Positions 10,905-22,926 of a stretch of DNA of 64,000 bases are shown piece after piece; the stretch's first letter is position 1; the number at the start of each line of letters is the position of its first letter. This DNA comes from Symbiodinium sp. CCMP2592 (lineage: Eukaryota > Sar > Dinophyceae > Suessiales > Symbiodiniaceae), in the NCBI GenBank assembly GCA_905221615.1, contig CAJNDT010003435.1, positions 395,437 to 459,436 of the forward strand, in the 5' to 3' direction. The notes below the pieces were generated by a model, which saw nothing but the letters and a program-made list of their open reading frames with translations, was not told the DNA's origin and did not search any database. The position numbers and the translations under genes are program-made.

Positions 10905-11995
10905 GTTCTGTAAAAGCCTAAATAGTTACCAAATTTATTCCTCAGGGCTCCTTATCTCATAACTCTACTATAAAGGAGCCCGAAACCCTATTCTAACTAT
11001 TAGGGCCGCCTCTCTTCCATCTTGGGGGCCGAGAATTGATCTCTAATGTTCTGAGCCCCCAACCCCAAATCCTACAGAAACCCTAAACCCGAAGCCCGAA
11101 ATCCGAAACCCTAAATAAACTCAAAGCTTAAATCCTAAACCCTAAATAAGCCCTAAACTCGAAATATAGCCTAAGAAACGGCCGTAATCCCAAGCCTTAA
11201 ATCCGAAACCCCAGGGTGTGTAAGGTTTCGGGTTTAAGGTTTAGGGTTGAGGGTTTTGGGGTTTTAGGGTTTAAGGTTTAAGGTTTAGGATTTAGAGTTT
11301 TAGGGTTTAAGGCTTGGTGCCCACACCTGCTCCAGCTCCAAAGTTCCGTATTGGACACCCTCTTGGTTTTTTGTCGTGGGTTTGTAGTATGAACAGATAG
11401 TAAGAGCTTCTAAAGAACAGTTAGTAAGAGCTTCTGAAGAGCAGTTAGTAAAAGCTTCTAATAAAAGGAAGATATTTAACAATCGTGAAGCAGTCGTTTT
11501 CAAGGCGTTTCTTCAAGACCTAGGGCATAGACCCCAAACAGCAATCTTAAGACCTACAGCCGCGTGAGATCCCTAAATTAAAGCTCGAGCATGGGCGCGG
11601 GGCTTAGGGTTTAGAGTTGAGGCTACGCCCCACATTCCCTTAAGCCCTCAACCCGCATTACCAGCACTATTTTGGGAGTTCCTTATTATACTTATATTCT
11701 TATAGTATAATAGGCCCCTAAACCCTAAACCCCCATGACTCCTCCATGTTTGAGGCGACCAACCCTTGGGCACCCTCGCAGAGATCTACTGGATTGTCCT
11801 GGCGGTCAAAATGCCTCCTGGTCCAGAGCTAGTAAGGGGGCCTCAATAGCCAGAACAGGGTTTTGGGGGCCCACTATACTATAATTGTAACAAGGAGCCC
11901 CAGGCAATTGTTAAGGTACCAAAGCTACAGGGCTTTGGGGCTTGGGGCTTAGGGCAGCGTCGTGGTTTATGTTTAGGTGGTTAAGACTTTGACTT

Positions 11996-12104
11996 CCCAG
12001 AGACTCCAATATCCCTTAATTAAGGAATATTCCTTAAATTATGGTAGGACCCCTTATATGATTTAAGGTATATTCCTTAATTAAGGGATATTGGAGTCTC
12101 TGGG
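11996..12104. mobile_element. Short inverted-repeat element, family C copy 1
   Basis: 109 bp with arms of about 35 bp: CCAGAGACTCCAATATCCCT at the left and the exact complement at the right. Here the flanks are TT, not TA. A fragment of the same arm lies at 22321-22345. Confidence 0.8.
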
Positions 12105-12259
12105 TTTGGGGTTTGGAGGATCGAGGCTTAAGGCTTCAGGGTGAATGGTTAGGGTTTTGAGTGTTTCAGGGCTTGGAGTTTTCATACAGTCAAGGGTCAA
12201 GAAAGCCGCTCGGAGGGATGAGAACTGTTTGAAGCATCCCTTCCTGAATCATGCTTTCA

Positions 12260-12264
<5 letters not shown>

Positions 12265-12322
<58 letters not shown>
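12265..12322. repeat. TA dinucleotide tract
   Basis: (TA)n with one TG interruption, preceded by nine A. Confidence 0.9.
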
Positions 12323-12323
<1 letters not shown>

Positions 12324-12400
12324 GTAGGTATTGTCTAGCCGCTGATTGGCTAAGTCGGTTGGATGGGGTAAACCCAGAGCACAAAGCGCACACCCGCATG

Positions 12401-12594
12401 CCAGAAACTCCCACATCCCTTAATTAGGGAATGCCTTAACCCGGAAGAACCTACATTTTGAAGGACTTATATAAGGAAACCATAACAAGGAACCCTAAAA
12501 AAGTAGGTTTTTCAGGGTTCAGGTGTACCTTAAATCGTATTAGAGATCCTACCAGAAAAGGTGTATTCCTTTGCAAGGATATTGGAGTCTCTGG
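12401..12594. mobile_element. Family C element carrying a nested family D element
   Basis: The outer ends CCAGAAACTCCCACATCCCT and GGATATTGGAGTCTCTGG are family C. Between about 12434 and 12524 lies a complete family D element (ends CTTAACCCGGAA / TTCAGGGTTCAGG). One short element has therefore inserted into another. Confidence 0.7.
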
Positions 12595-13247
12595 CATAAT
12601 TATTGCCTGAGCTTGGTCAATCGCACGTTGAGACTCAGCCTGGCATTGCTGAAAGACCTCGGGCGGGGTGTACGATCCAGCACAAGCTCGCAATCTGTTG
12701 CATCTGAGGACCTTAATATACATCTGGGGCAAGGCGCAGGAAATAGACTGCGAATGCAATTGCTTGCTGCTCGTCATGCATTTATTTGCATCTTTCTCTG
12801 ATTAACTATAATCTCCTTAAGAATTATATCAATTGTTGTTCGTATGGCAGCGTTATAACTAATGCTTTTATTATGGTTCAAAGGGGTGTACTTAGTTCTA
12901 ACCGTAACGGGCTTTCCCGAAAAGGGAATGGATCCGTCAGCATGTTTGGATTGGGCACACAATCAAAAGGCCCACTCACTGTCGTGGATCCTATTCGCTA
13001 TTGAGGATCGGGTTCGTGGGCTTCTGAGACATCGACAACCCTAAGTCTTAAACTCCAACATCCAAACCCGCTGAACCTCTAATCCCGAGATCCTAAACCT
13101 ACAAACCTTCAATCCCAGACGCTGAATCCCGAACTCCAACCTAGGCCCGCCAATACGCACTATTAAAGGCCATAAGGCCTCCATCACAGCGCCCCTGGGA
13201 CGTCTTTGAAAGACCGTAAACCCTGAATCGCAAACCCAGGCCCCCGG

Positions 13248-13336
13248 GAGTATCCAAAAAGTAGATCCCTTAACGGGGGTTAGTCTAAGGTACCCTTAAT
13301 AATATAGAGCAAATTAGGGGATCTACTTTCTAGACC
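13248..13336. mobile_element. Short inverted-repeat element, family H copy 1
   Basis: Left arm AAAAAGTAGATCCCTTAACG, right arm GGGGATCTACTTTC. Fragments of the same family lie at 13370-13392 and 13453-13485; a second full copy is at 40597-40692. Confidence 0.55.
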
Positions 13337-14073
13337 CTACACCCTAAACCCTTAATAGTAGAGGGCCCCAAATTAGGGGATCTACTTTCCCTTATAGATC
13401 CCTAAACGCTAAACCCTAAACCCTAAAGGAGCCCTTTAAGGAACCCTACTAGGGCCCCAAATTAGGGGATCTACTTTCTAGATCCTCCCGGAGTTCTGCG
13501 AACTTCAAGATGCCAGTCATTTGGAGCCCTTTGAGCCCTTTGAGCTTTTTTCCCTTAAGCCAGTAGATCCCTTTAAAGGAGCCCTTCAAGCCTATAGATT
13601 TCCTTTAAAGGAACCCCTAAACCCTATAGATCCCTTAAAAGGAAGCCTTCAGATTCCACAGACCTTTGGAGCCCCTTTTTTTGCTTTTTTTCGCAGAGGA
13701 GCTCGGTGTTCTTTGCGCTGATACTGCCCCCAGCAGTGGCCTTCGAGTTGGTGTGGCCAGGAGCTGAGAGCGTGTGCTGGAAGTAGGGTTCCGTTAGGTC
13801 GGTCGCTTTTTGTTATAAGAGTCTTTGTTATAGGCGCTTTTAAGTTCAGAGTCTCAACAATTTAGTGCTTTTCGTAAGGGTCTGAGTCGGTCTGAGGTTT
13901 AGGGCGGCAAAACGAGCTGAGCAGCGGAAGCCCCGAAGCTGACGACCTTCTGCACCCATGCCCTAAACCCTAAACGTCTTCAGGGTTTAGGGTTTAATTG
14001 GGTTTAGGTTTAGGGCTTAAGCTCACGAGCGGTTCAAGCTTCACAGGTCCCTCCCTCTTCTTTCCTCGAAGCC

Positions 14074-15861
14074 ATGACGAGCCAGGGAGACCAGCTGGAC
14101 AAAATGTCTGCTTTGCTGGCAGAAGTAGCTGCTCAGCTAGAACAAGTGAAGCTGCAAGGAGCACGGCGTGAAGAGCAGCACCAGGATCTCACAGAACGCA
14201 TGACGCAGTTGGAAGCACGCATGGATGCCCCACAGTCTTCGGCTGCAGTGCTCATTCCGACCCAACTGCAGCCACAGTCCTTCACAGTGCCGCTAGCACA
14301 GGGGGTAGACCTCAACGCCCCGGCCACAGTTGGACAGTGCATGGAATTGGTGCAGATGGCGATGCAGCAAAAGGTTGCCCCTGCTCTGGGAGCCGTCTAC
14401 TCCTCCCTGTCTACTTCACAGGTGAGGACAAACGAGCGAGTGAGCAACCTTGAGCAGCAGGTCCGGGCCCTTCGCATCCGCACAGCCTGGGCCGAGAAGG
14501 ATATGCTCTTTGCTCAGATCGAGCAGGCCAAGCGCACCATCGTATGCCGCAATTTCCCCTCGTGGCAGACGGAGGCCGACCGTCGCCTCACAGTGGAAAA
14601 GGCCCTTGCGAAAGCTGGGCTGTGGAACATTGATGGCATGTGGGATCTGACCACGACTCGCCTGGACACCGGCACACCGGGCAAGCTGGAGCTCTCTGCC
14701 ACGTCCATCCTCACAGTCCCTTCCCTCACAGTCCGGAAGCGGATCCTGGAGGTAGCGGACAGGGTGTACCCTTGGTACTTCCACCAGGAGAAGACGGAGA
14801 CAACGGAGGAACCCAAGGAGCCCGACGAGGCGAAGGACAGCTCCGAAGGAACAGCGGAGAAGGCCGCGGCAGAATCCTCACAGGCAGCTGGGTCCAAGGA
14901 GGAAGCCAAGACCTATGAGTACAAGGGCGGCGGTCCTGTAAAGCTCTCTCCTGGAGTCACACAGTTTGAACGCCGGCTTGCCTCGCCGCTCCAGGGACTC
15001 ATGAACGCGTACAGGGCGGCTTTCAGCAAGTTCACCAAAGAGCCATTGGTGCCGAGGTGGAAGACCCTGGCACTGGTGGATTTCAAAGAGGCTTGGCTGG
15101 GCCGCATTGTGTACCGCCGCGGGGTTCCCTCACAGACGACCTCCACAGGGACCCTCACAGACTGGGAGTGCGAGATCCACATCCCGGAGGAACATGCCAA
15201 CAAGCTCTTGGAGACATGGCGAAGCATCTGGTACGACCAATTGCGACAGCAGGTCAACCAGACAACTGTCGAGCAGGAAGCTTTTGACAGTGCTGCCCGC
15301 CTCACAGCGCACAACTACGCAGAGGCCAAGAGACTTAGCAGGTTCCTGACCAAGGCCATCCCAGAGTACAACGAGGGCGAGGACGAAGGCCTGGATCACT
15401 GGATCGCCAGGTTCCGGTATGAGTTCCCATGGCCGGTGAAGTTTGTCCAAGTTCCACCGGACGCCGAAGAGAGGACACACTTCACAGGACTTAGGTCCAC
15501 AGAGGAGCTCATGGAACAGATGGCAGCCCAGGAACAGGAGGCGGCCTTCACAGTGGACTCTCAGAGCGGAGGTGTGGGGGCGATGATCGACGTGGCTTCT
15601 CAAGTGAAGCGCACTCACAGTGATGCAGCCTCCGCTGTCAGTGGAATCAGCACGGCCAGCATCCCGAGCTCCGCGCTCCCTCCTCCACAGCCAACCAAGG
15701 CCAGGCCGAGTCACTACCCGTTCAGCTCACAGGCAGAGCTAGAGGCAGCGGTTGAGGAGGCCAAGATCGCCCACATCAACAACGGCGGGGTCCCAACCGA
15801 CTACCCACAGGAGGCCTGGGAGGCATGGTGCATCAAGCGCCGTTCGGCAGGCTCACAGTGA
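14074..15861 (+). CDS. LINE ORF1 protein
   Basis: 595 codons from ATG 14074 to TGA 15859-15861, intact. Residues 1-50 form a heptad-like charged segment (LDKMSALLAEVAAQLEQVK), and residues about 115-155 a second one (RVSNLEQQVRALRIRTAW), so the protein probably self-associates through coiled coils. Residues about 240-285 are Glu/Ala/Ser-rich, and the C-terminus is basic. ORF1 proteins of LINEs bind the element RNA and act as chaperones; that role is inferred from position and coiled coils, as I could not place an RRM with confidence. ORF2 follows about 460-630 bases downstream in the same frame, with several stops between. Confidence 0.75.
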   Translation: MTSQGDQLDKMSALLAEVAAQLEQVKLQGARREEQHQDLTERMTQLEARMDAPQSSAAVLIPTQLQPQSFTVPLAQGVDLNAPATVGQCMELVQMAMQQKVAPALGAVYSSLSTSQVRTNERVSNLEQQVRALRIRTAWAEKDMLFAQIEQAKRTIVCRNFPSWQTEADRRLTVEKALAKAGLWNIDGMWDLTTTRLDTGTPGKLELSATSILTVPSLTVRKRILEVADRVYPWYFHQEKTETTEEPKEPDEAKDSSEGTAEKAAAESSQAAGSKEEAKTYEYKGGGPVKLSPGVTQFERRLASPLQGLMNAYRAAFSKFTKEPLVPRWKTLALVDFKEAWLGRIVYRRGVPSQTTSTGTLTDWECEIHIPEEHANKLLETWRSIWYDQLRQQVNQTTVEQEAFDSAARLTAHNYAEAKRLSRFLTKAIPEYNEGEDEGLDHWIARFRYEFPWPVKFVQVPPDAEERTHFTGLRSTEELMEQMAAQEQEAAFTVDSQSGGVGAMIDVASQVKRTHSDAASAVSGISTASIPSSALPPPQPTKARPSHYPFSSQAELEAAVEEAKIAHINNGGVPTDYPQEAWEAWCIKRRSAGSQ

Positions 15862-16317
15862 TGGTTCGGCAAGCGTCTCTTCCTTGCAATCTTCCGTAGC
15901 AGCTGCGCGACCGCATTTTTCACAGGCTGCTGCCTCTTGTACCATAGCAGACCCAGACCGTACCACACAGCTGGGCAAAAACGAGTTGAACCGTTCTGGC
16001 ACGCCACCTAAAGGCGAGCTGGGTGCGCCGAGCCACTATTGTAACTCTAGTCCATCTACACTTCACAGTTTTACTTTTCCAGGTTGCTCTGAGAGTTGTT
16101 CTAGTATGCCTTTCGGCGACGAAGTGCCCCACAGACCCCACACCACCTCCCAGACACCCCCCTCCTCACAGACCCGAGCACAATACCACCGCCACCTCGG
16201 TCACAAACAGCACGGCAGCGGCGAGCACGCCGACGCATCACCACCAGATCTCGCAGCAGGCGGGAATACAGAGCTTGGAGGCATGCTCTATCCACCTCTC
16301 CAACCCCTAGTTGTGGT

Positions 16318-19300
16318 TTGGGCTCCAGACCTAGGATCAACAACCAAAAGCCTTTATACGGCCCCACGCCGACTGCCCCAACCCCGGGCGGCTTACAGCC
16401 TGTTTCCACCAGGGCTTCCCTTAAGGGACGAGGCCCGCAGTTTCGCTCTTGCAGACGTTTCCACCGCCTTTTGGCCAAAGCCCCAGACATGAGAGTGAAG
16501 AGACACCCACCACAGAATCGATCCACCCCCAACCATTTGAGGCTTCGAATATCGGAGCCTGCCACCCCACCAATTGGCCATTTTGGCCCGCCGGCCTCTC
16601 CAACGGAAGGCTTCTCCACCACGGCCCCCCTCACAGCGGACACTCTTCCCCCCTCTCTTCCTTCTCCGCCCAACCCCACCCCCCCTTCACAGCCTCAGTC
16701 GAACAGTGGCCGCGATTCTTGGGCTGATGCCCACGACACTCAAAACAAGCAGCACACTCGAGCACACTGGTTCAAGACCCACTGCCGTAGCCCTCAAGAG
16801 CACGGCAGACAGAGGCACTCCACACAGTTGCGCTCCAAAGTGCGCCTGAAAGGGGGATTCTGGAACACCACGGGCCTCCTTGAAGCTGGCAAGCTTCACA
16901 CCCTGATCAAGATAATGCAGACGCATGGTCTTGACTGGTTGGCCCTCACAGAGACCCACGTGAAGCAACAGGATCGCTTTATGATCGATGGGTACACCGT
17001 CATACACAGTGCAGATGACAAACTGGATGCCAAGGGCAACCCGGTCCAAACCTTTACGGGAGTGTCCTTGATTACCTCCCCGCGGCTCACACCCTGCATT
17101 CTGGACATCGTTGCCACTGACGGTCGTTTCCTCTCTTTCAAGATCGACACAGCAGAGGCCCCTCTCACAGTTCAGGTGGTGTATGCTCCTCACAATCAAC
17201 GTGAGCAGTCGGTCCGCGATGCATTTTGGCAGTCACTGGGGGACGTCCTTCACAGACACCCTGCCAGTGAACCCCTCTTATTGGTGGGCGACTTCAACGC
17301 GCAACTGCTCGATGAGCTCTCAGCCAACCGCGGAAGTGTCGGACCCCACGCCCACTTTGGAGCGAACGTGGCCGATGAGACCTTAGCTTCACAGGCTGGC
17401 GAGGATGACTCCCTGTCCAACCACGCACAGCTGTTCGAGATGTCGGTCAGTCACGACTTGTGCTTCCCACAGACGTGGATGGCCAAAGACGAGAGACATC
17501 GGATGACACACCAGCGCCCGAATGGTGATCTGGTCCAGCTGGACCATGCCATCACCAAGTTCGCCTGGAAGAATATGGTCACTGATGTGCACACCCTCCC
17601 GAACGCTGCCCTCAACAGCAATCACTTTCTCACCAGAGTCACACTCTCCTTACGCACAGCCTGCCACAAGCGAGCCGCGCCTACCCCCAAGCTGACCAGA
17701 CGCCCTGACGCACAGTCCATTCTCTCCTTCAACACACACTTCACGGAAACCCTTCAGCATCAGCCAGCCTTCGAGGAGCCTGCCCCACACGAGACAGACG
17801 CGGAGGACGTCTCCCCCCAGCCTTCACAGTCGAGCACAGACCAGCAGAGGCTGGACCGGCAATGGAAATCGATCAAGGATTCCATCCTGCAGTCCATGGA
17901 GATGCACATCCCCACACTGGACAGCAAGCCCAAGCATCCTTGGATTAGCCAGCAGACGTGGGAGCTCATAGAGCAGCGCACCGCTGCTCGTCAGAGCCAG
18001 AACCTGGAAACGGAGCGCCACTTGCACAAGACCATCCGCTCACAGGCCCGCAGGGACAAGCAACAATGGCTCAAGGATCGTCTTCAGGAGAGCGAAGAGA
18101 CAATGGATGCTCGGGACAAGTGGCGCTGGATCAAGCGCATTCGCTCGGACTACAGGCCTCGCACGGTCACTCTGAATGACTCCAACGGCAAGCCCACCAG
18201 CTACAGCAAGCAGGCCGACACCTTCGCCAAACACTTGTCGGAAGTTCAGTGGGCCCCCCCACCGACTGACTACACAGGACCCACCCACAAACTGACTGAC
18301 GAAAGTCCAGTCAACATGGAACCCATCACGATGGACGAGCTCAACCACACCCTCAAAGGCATGGCCTCACATAAGGCACCAGGCCCGGACCAAATTCCGG
18401 CGGAGGCCCTACAATGGCTCACACCAGCCAATCGGCAACCGCTCTTGGACCTCTACAACGAAGCTTTACTCACAGGCCTGGTACCGGAAGAATGGTCAAC
18501 GGCAGTGGTTGCAGAGATTCACAAGCGTGGCACCATGGCGGACCCCAACAACTACCGCCCCATCGCCCTCCTCAGCACCTCTTACAAGCTCTTTGCCAGG
18601 CTCCTTCAGAAACGCCTGGAGCAGGCGATAGACCACAAGCTGCGACCCACACAGTATGGGTTCCGAGCCACCAGATCGACCTCACAGGCGATACACGTGG
18701 CAAGGAGGTTGCTGGAGCGAGCTGAACGTTGCGGTTCAACTTTGTACGTGCAGCTTCTTGACTGGAGCCAAGCATTTGACAAGGTCCACCCGCAAGCAGT
18801 TACGGTGGCACTAGAACGACATGGGGTGACGCCGGCGTTTGTCAATCTGAATGGCTCGATATACAACAACCCTTCCTTCACAGTCAAGGCGGCGGGGCAA
18901 CTGAGCCAACAGTCTCTCGCAAGCTCGGGCATTCGCCAAGGCTGCCCGCTTTCTCCTTACCTCTTCCTTGTGGTCCACAGTACATGGCCGATGTCGATGT
19001 GGAGCTGCAGCAGCATGGTCAAATGCTTCCGTGGCTTTTTAGCCAGAACCAACCATTCTACGACCTTGCCTACGCAGACGATATGGCCATTTTCACGGGT
19101 ACTGCGGAAAGGGGCCAGCAAATTCTGCACAAGATTCAGGAAGTTGCTGCTCACAGCAACCTCTCGCTGAATCTTAAAAAGTGCGAATTGCTTCGCCCAC
19201 AGCTGGCCGTCAACCACATACACTTCCTCACAGGAGAGCTAATGAAAGAGGTCACACAGGCCAAGTACCTCGGCGTTGTCAGCACTTCAACACCTTGCAC

Positions 19301-19924
19301 GCCTTTTGGCGACACACAGGCCTGAGCGTGGCTTGGAAGCTGCGCATCTACAACGCGGTCTTCATCCCCATGATTGCCTATGGCATGGAATCCGCTGCGC
19401 TCACCACAGTAGACCTCCACAGGCTCGAGGCCTTCCACTCACAGTCACTCCGCAAGATCCAGCGGATCAAAGCCACCTACTACACCAAGATCCTCACAGA
19501 CAACCCCCACGCACAGACCATCCGAAACGAAGGAGTCCGAGCCCTGGCCGACCAACCCCCACTCACTCACCACATTCACAGGGCACAGCTCAAGTTGTTT
19601 GGTCATGTTTTGAGAGCAACTCCGAGCAACCTGGAGCGAAACTGTGTTTTTACGAAGGCGTTTGTATATAGAGGGGGAACAGTACAGGCAGGCATTCGGC
19701 CGGGACGTCGTAGACTGCACTGGGCCGAGCAGTGTGCAGAGCTAGCATGGCACTGGCTCTCGTACACTCCACATGCCATGACTTCTCTTACCCCTAGTTT
19801 TCCTTTTGCCTTCCTTTTGCTTCACAGGCTGGCTGTTAACCGTCCGGCTTGGCTTCAGTTAGTGGGGCTGCCAACGTGCAAGAAGCTCCTCAGGTCTAGC
19901 GCGTTCTTTTCCTACTCACAGTGA
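16318..19924 (+). pseudogene. LINE ORF2: endonuclease and reverse transcriptase, frame-broken
   Basis: Frame 1 is open from about 16108 to 19170; the first ATG is 16489. The endonuclease starts near 16855 (GFWNTTGLLEAGKL, LALTETHV), with LLVGDFNAQL near 17280 and NGDLVQLDHA near 17520. The reverse transcriptase starts near 18375 (KAPGPDQIPAEAL), then NNYRPIALLS, QYGFRATRST, LLDWSQAFDKVHP and GIRQGCPLSPYLF. At about 18975 the frame shifts, and the catalytic box AYADD is read in frame 3 (TAC GCA GAC GAT at 19071-19082). Near 19270 it shifts again to frame 2, which carries the C-terminal thumb-like part (WKLRIYNAVFIPMIAYGMES) and ends at 19922-19924. Two frameshifts in conserved regions mean this copy cannot make a full ORF2 protein unless sequencing errors are involved. 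The clade (RTE-, Jockey- or L2-like) is not decided. Confidence 0.85.
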
Positions 19925-20288
19925 GTACGCTGACTTGTGTCTGCTTTGCATAGGGCCGCCCAAAAAAGGTTTAGGGCTTCGAAGGGTTTTTAGGGGCTTA
20001 AACCATCAAGCCCTCCCCGAAACCGCCAAGCTCCTCGAGTTCTAAAGCGGGAGTCGTAACAATCATTCGTGCATGCGGCATTCAGTTCCAGAAACCCTCC
20101 CCAAACCCTCAAGCCCCCAGACCCTCAACTAAAGCCGCCTAGACCTTATGCCCTCAACCCGTACAGGACTTCTTCAAGCAACCCTTAAGCGAAACCTTCA
20201 TTGATGCTTTCCAAGGCCCATCTTTAACTCCCATAGCCAAGCCCCCTACGCGCTAGAAGCCCCAAACCCGAAACCCGAAACCGCTCTC

Positions 20289-20394
20289 CCTATAGTCTCC
20301 ATTGTAGTTCCTTTTTTTTGGTTAACCAAAATCTCTATTATAGGGTCCTAACCATAAAATTGGATAACAAAAAAAACTACAATGGAGACTACAG
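20289..20394. mobile_element. Short inverted-repeat element, family E copy 1
   Basis: 106 bp; arms TATAGTCTCCATTGTAGTTC and the near complement ACTACAATGGAGACTACAGG, TA on the right side. Confidence 0.8.
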
Positions 20395-22440
20395 GTAGAA
20401 GCCCCTCAATCCCAGAAGCCCTGAGCTCAAGGCTTCCCAAGGCCCATCTTGACTGTACGTACACGACCCTTTTAGAAATTTAGAAAGACTAACCCCTAGA
20501 GAAACCCAAACCTAAAGCCCTGTAAGCCCCAAAAGAAGGCCTAAACCCTCAAATACATCCTTAACTAACGCCGAACCTTAGAATGCTTTTCAAGGCCCAT
20601 CCTGACTTTCGTGTATCTCTGCGTCTCTTCGGCGACAGGGCCCTGCTCAAAGGAGCTGAAGCAGGGCTGCTCCTGGGCAGAGATTTGGGGGGGGTGCCGG
20701 GGGGGGGGGCTTTCTTTGAGGGTTTAGGGTTTCTAGGATTTAGTGATGGTGGGGTGGGGGGGGGGGGCTTGTTTTGGGGGCTTAGGGTTTTCTAGGATTT
20801 AATGAGGGTTTCCAGAGTTCTTAGAGGTTTAGAGTTTCTTAGTGGTTTTAGGGTGCTTTCGTCGTGGTTCGAAGTTAAGGGTATCGGGCTCTGGAGGTTT
20901 CGGGTTCGTTTTTCATGCTTAGAATAGGGCCTTGTAAGGTTTGTACCTGGTTCTATAGGGTTCATCCCACTAGAAGGGCTGCTATGATAATCTATCTGCG
21001 TCACTTTCATTGAAAGCTTCCTGCAGGGGCGAGGGTTCGGGTGTTCTTTGGTGCTGTTACATAGTGCCTCCTTATAGTCCCTAGTAGGGAATGGGGGAAT
21101 GGATCCCTACAGTAGTCTCTATATGATTCCCAATAATAGTCTCCAGAATCCGTTCCCTACTAAGAACCAGACAGAATATCATATCATGAAACTATCCTTT
21201 TGAAAGAAGGCTGGATGCTTCTGGCGCCCTACTTCCTGCAAGCTCTTTGGCAAGAGACTCCTTAGTCTGGCGTTTAGGGTTTAGGGTTTATTATGGTTCA
21301 GGGTTTAGGGGCATTAGGGTTCAGGGTTTAGGGGTATTAGGGTTTAGGGTTTGCTAGAGTTCAGGGTTTAGGGGGGATCAGGTTTTAGGGTTCAAGGTGG
21401 TGATCTTGCGCATTGGCGGTCACCACCGGAGCACGTTCTCGTCCTTACGCTTCAGGGTGTAGGATTTGCTGGCGTTACGGATTCAGGGTTTAGCGTGTTG
21501 CTGCCAATCATCGCCATGATCAGTTACTTACTGCTGTCGCAACTGCCGCTTGTCAACCTGGTGATGGAGTAAACCCCTTGAACCCTAAGCCCTAAGGCTC
21601 TAAAGCAGTATCGAAGACGTGTAGAACCTGTATACAAGCCCGAAGAGCACATTCAGCAAAGGCTTCATAATGTCATGTGCCCGGAAAGAAGCCTGAAGGA
21701 TCACGTAATTTCGCAACTGAGATTCAGAGTAGCGGAACAATGCATGCATCCCTCCATCCGTCCATCCCTCCATCCATATGCATACATACTTTGCACATAC
21801 ATACATGTGTGGTTACACCTGTGGCCGTAATTTCAGCTACCGATAACCATCTAGACGCTAGCCTATGATTTCCCGACGTCCCCGGATCCCTTAAACCCCA
21901 AATCCTGAACCCTAAACCCCTAAATCGCAGATCTTTGGCATCTTCCTGAGCATCATCTGGCCATGTTTGAAGCCGGTGCTATATCGAACAGGACCAATAT
22001 TAGGGTTAAGGGTTTAGAGTTTAGGGTTTTTGTGGTTTAGGGTTTTTAGGCCACTGTATAACTCAGGTGTTGAGGGTTCAGGGTTACAGCGAAGATGTTC
22101 GGGTTTGAGGTTTCAGGTTTAGGGTTTAGGCTAGGGTACCAGCGAATTGCGCACCTGGGCGGATGGAGCGATGCGTGGGTGTTCAGCATGCTACGCAGAG
22201 CGGCCAGTTCGTCTACCTGTGAACAGGCTTTGAGTTTACGATGCTGCAAATTGACTAGTGACGGTTTAGGGTTTAGGGGTTTAGGGTTTAGGGTTCAGTG
22301 AATCTGAAAAAGCCCAAAAGCCCTTAATTAAGGAATATTGGAGCTCAAAGAAACAGGCAGCCACAAGAACGGGCTCTGTCAACTCCCAGCCTTCCGGTTT
22401 GCTGCTACTGCCACTGCTCCTGCGACTGCGGCTGTCACTA

Positions 22441-22541
22441 CGGTTGATGATATAAATCCTGCACTACCCATAATAAGGAATATACCATCATTCCCAGAGT
22501 TTAGGGTCCTTAAGGTAATGCAGGATTTATATCACCAACCG
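22441..22541. mobile_element. Short inverted-repeat element, family A copy 3
   Basis: 101 bp, arms CGGTTGATGATATAAATCCT / complement, flanked by CTA on both sides (22438-22440 and 22542-22544). Confidence 0.8.
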
Positions 22542-22542
22542 C

Positions 22543-22622
22543 TACCACTGCCACCGCCACTGCCGCCGCTGCCGCTGCTGCTGCTACTCCTAGTGCTGCT
22601 ACTACTACTACTGCTATTACTG

Positions 22623-22671
<49 letters not shown>

Positions 22672-22690
22672 GACTACTACTAGTCTTAGT
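22543..22690. repeat. Triplet tract (CTA/CTG)
   Basis: CTG/CCG then CTA repeats; it starts directly after a family A element. Poly-Leu, poly-Val and poly-Ser ORFs here are artefacts. Confidence 0.85.
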
Positions 22691-22857
22691 ACTAGCACTA
22701 CTATGACCACGACGACGACGACCACGACGACACCTACAGTGACACTGCGACAAAAAGGATGCCCATACCAGAGGTTGTCATGACAGGGCTTACTTCACTG
22801 GATGGGCCATCTGATAGCGTATCATTTAGCATGGCTGGCCGGACAAGCTCGTACGGC

Positions 22858-22926
22858 GCGGTTATAAGTAGGGTAACTATACTTATAACCCATATTAGGG
22901 GACTTCTAACCCTACTTATACCTACC
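22858..22926. mobile_element. Short inverted-repeat element, family K copy 2
   Basis: Arms GGTTATAAGTAGGGTAACTA / CCCTACTTATACC. Related copies: 7392, 23804 and about 30609-30690. Confidence 0.5.

Larger units (their letters stand above)
7514..14040. other. Gene-poor filler with telomere-like repeats
   Basis: Most of this stretch is degenerate TTTAGGG/CCCTAAA sequence with short inverted-repeat elements (listed separately) and palindromic CCCTTTAAAGGG-type segments (13400-13640). A (TA)n tract lies at 8952-8986. Isolated protein-like pieces occur, for example on the minus strand at 8560-8665, at 10831-10904, and around 13697-13788 (an exon-like frame reading FFALILPPAVAFELVW). Direct copies of GGCCTTAATAATTAGA at 8743 and 8813 are fragments of the M family. 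No complete gene could be assembled. Confidence 0.5.
14041..19924 (+). mobile_element. Non-LTR retrotransposon (LINE), degenerate
   Basis: Two consecutive coding regions on the plus strand: an ORF1 with a coiled coil, then an ORF2 with an apurinic-type endonuclease domain and a reverse transcriptase. No long terminal repeats are seen. The exact ends are not defined: 14041 is the first CACAG of the enriched zone and 19924 the last stop. The region is unusually rich in CACAG on the sense strand (about 68 copies by hand count). The DNA is more GC-rich and even in composition than its surroundings and nearly free of telomere-like repeats, which fits a recent insertion. Confidence 0.85.

Noticed and set aside
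14133-19720. Minus-strand and other-frame ORFs across the LINE
   Set aside because: Shadows of ORF1 and ORF2.
21482-21993. Membrane-protein exons (hydrophobic frames)
   Set aside because: An alternative frame over each segment is just as open and more polar; phases do not decide.
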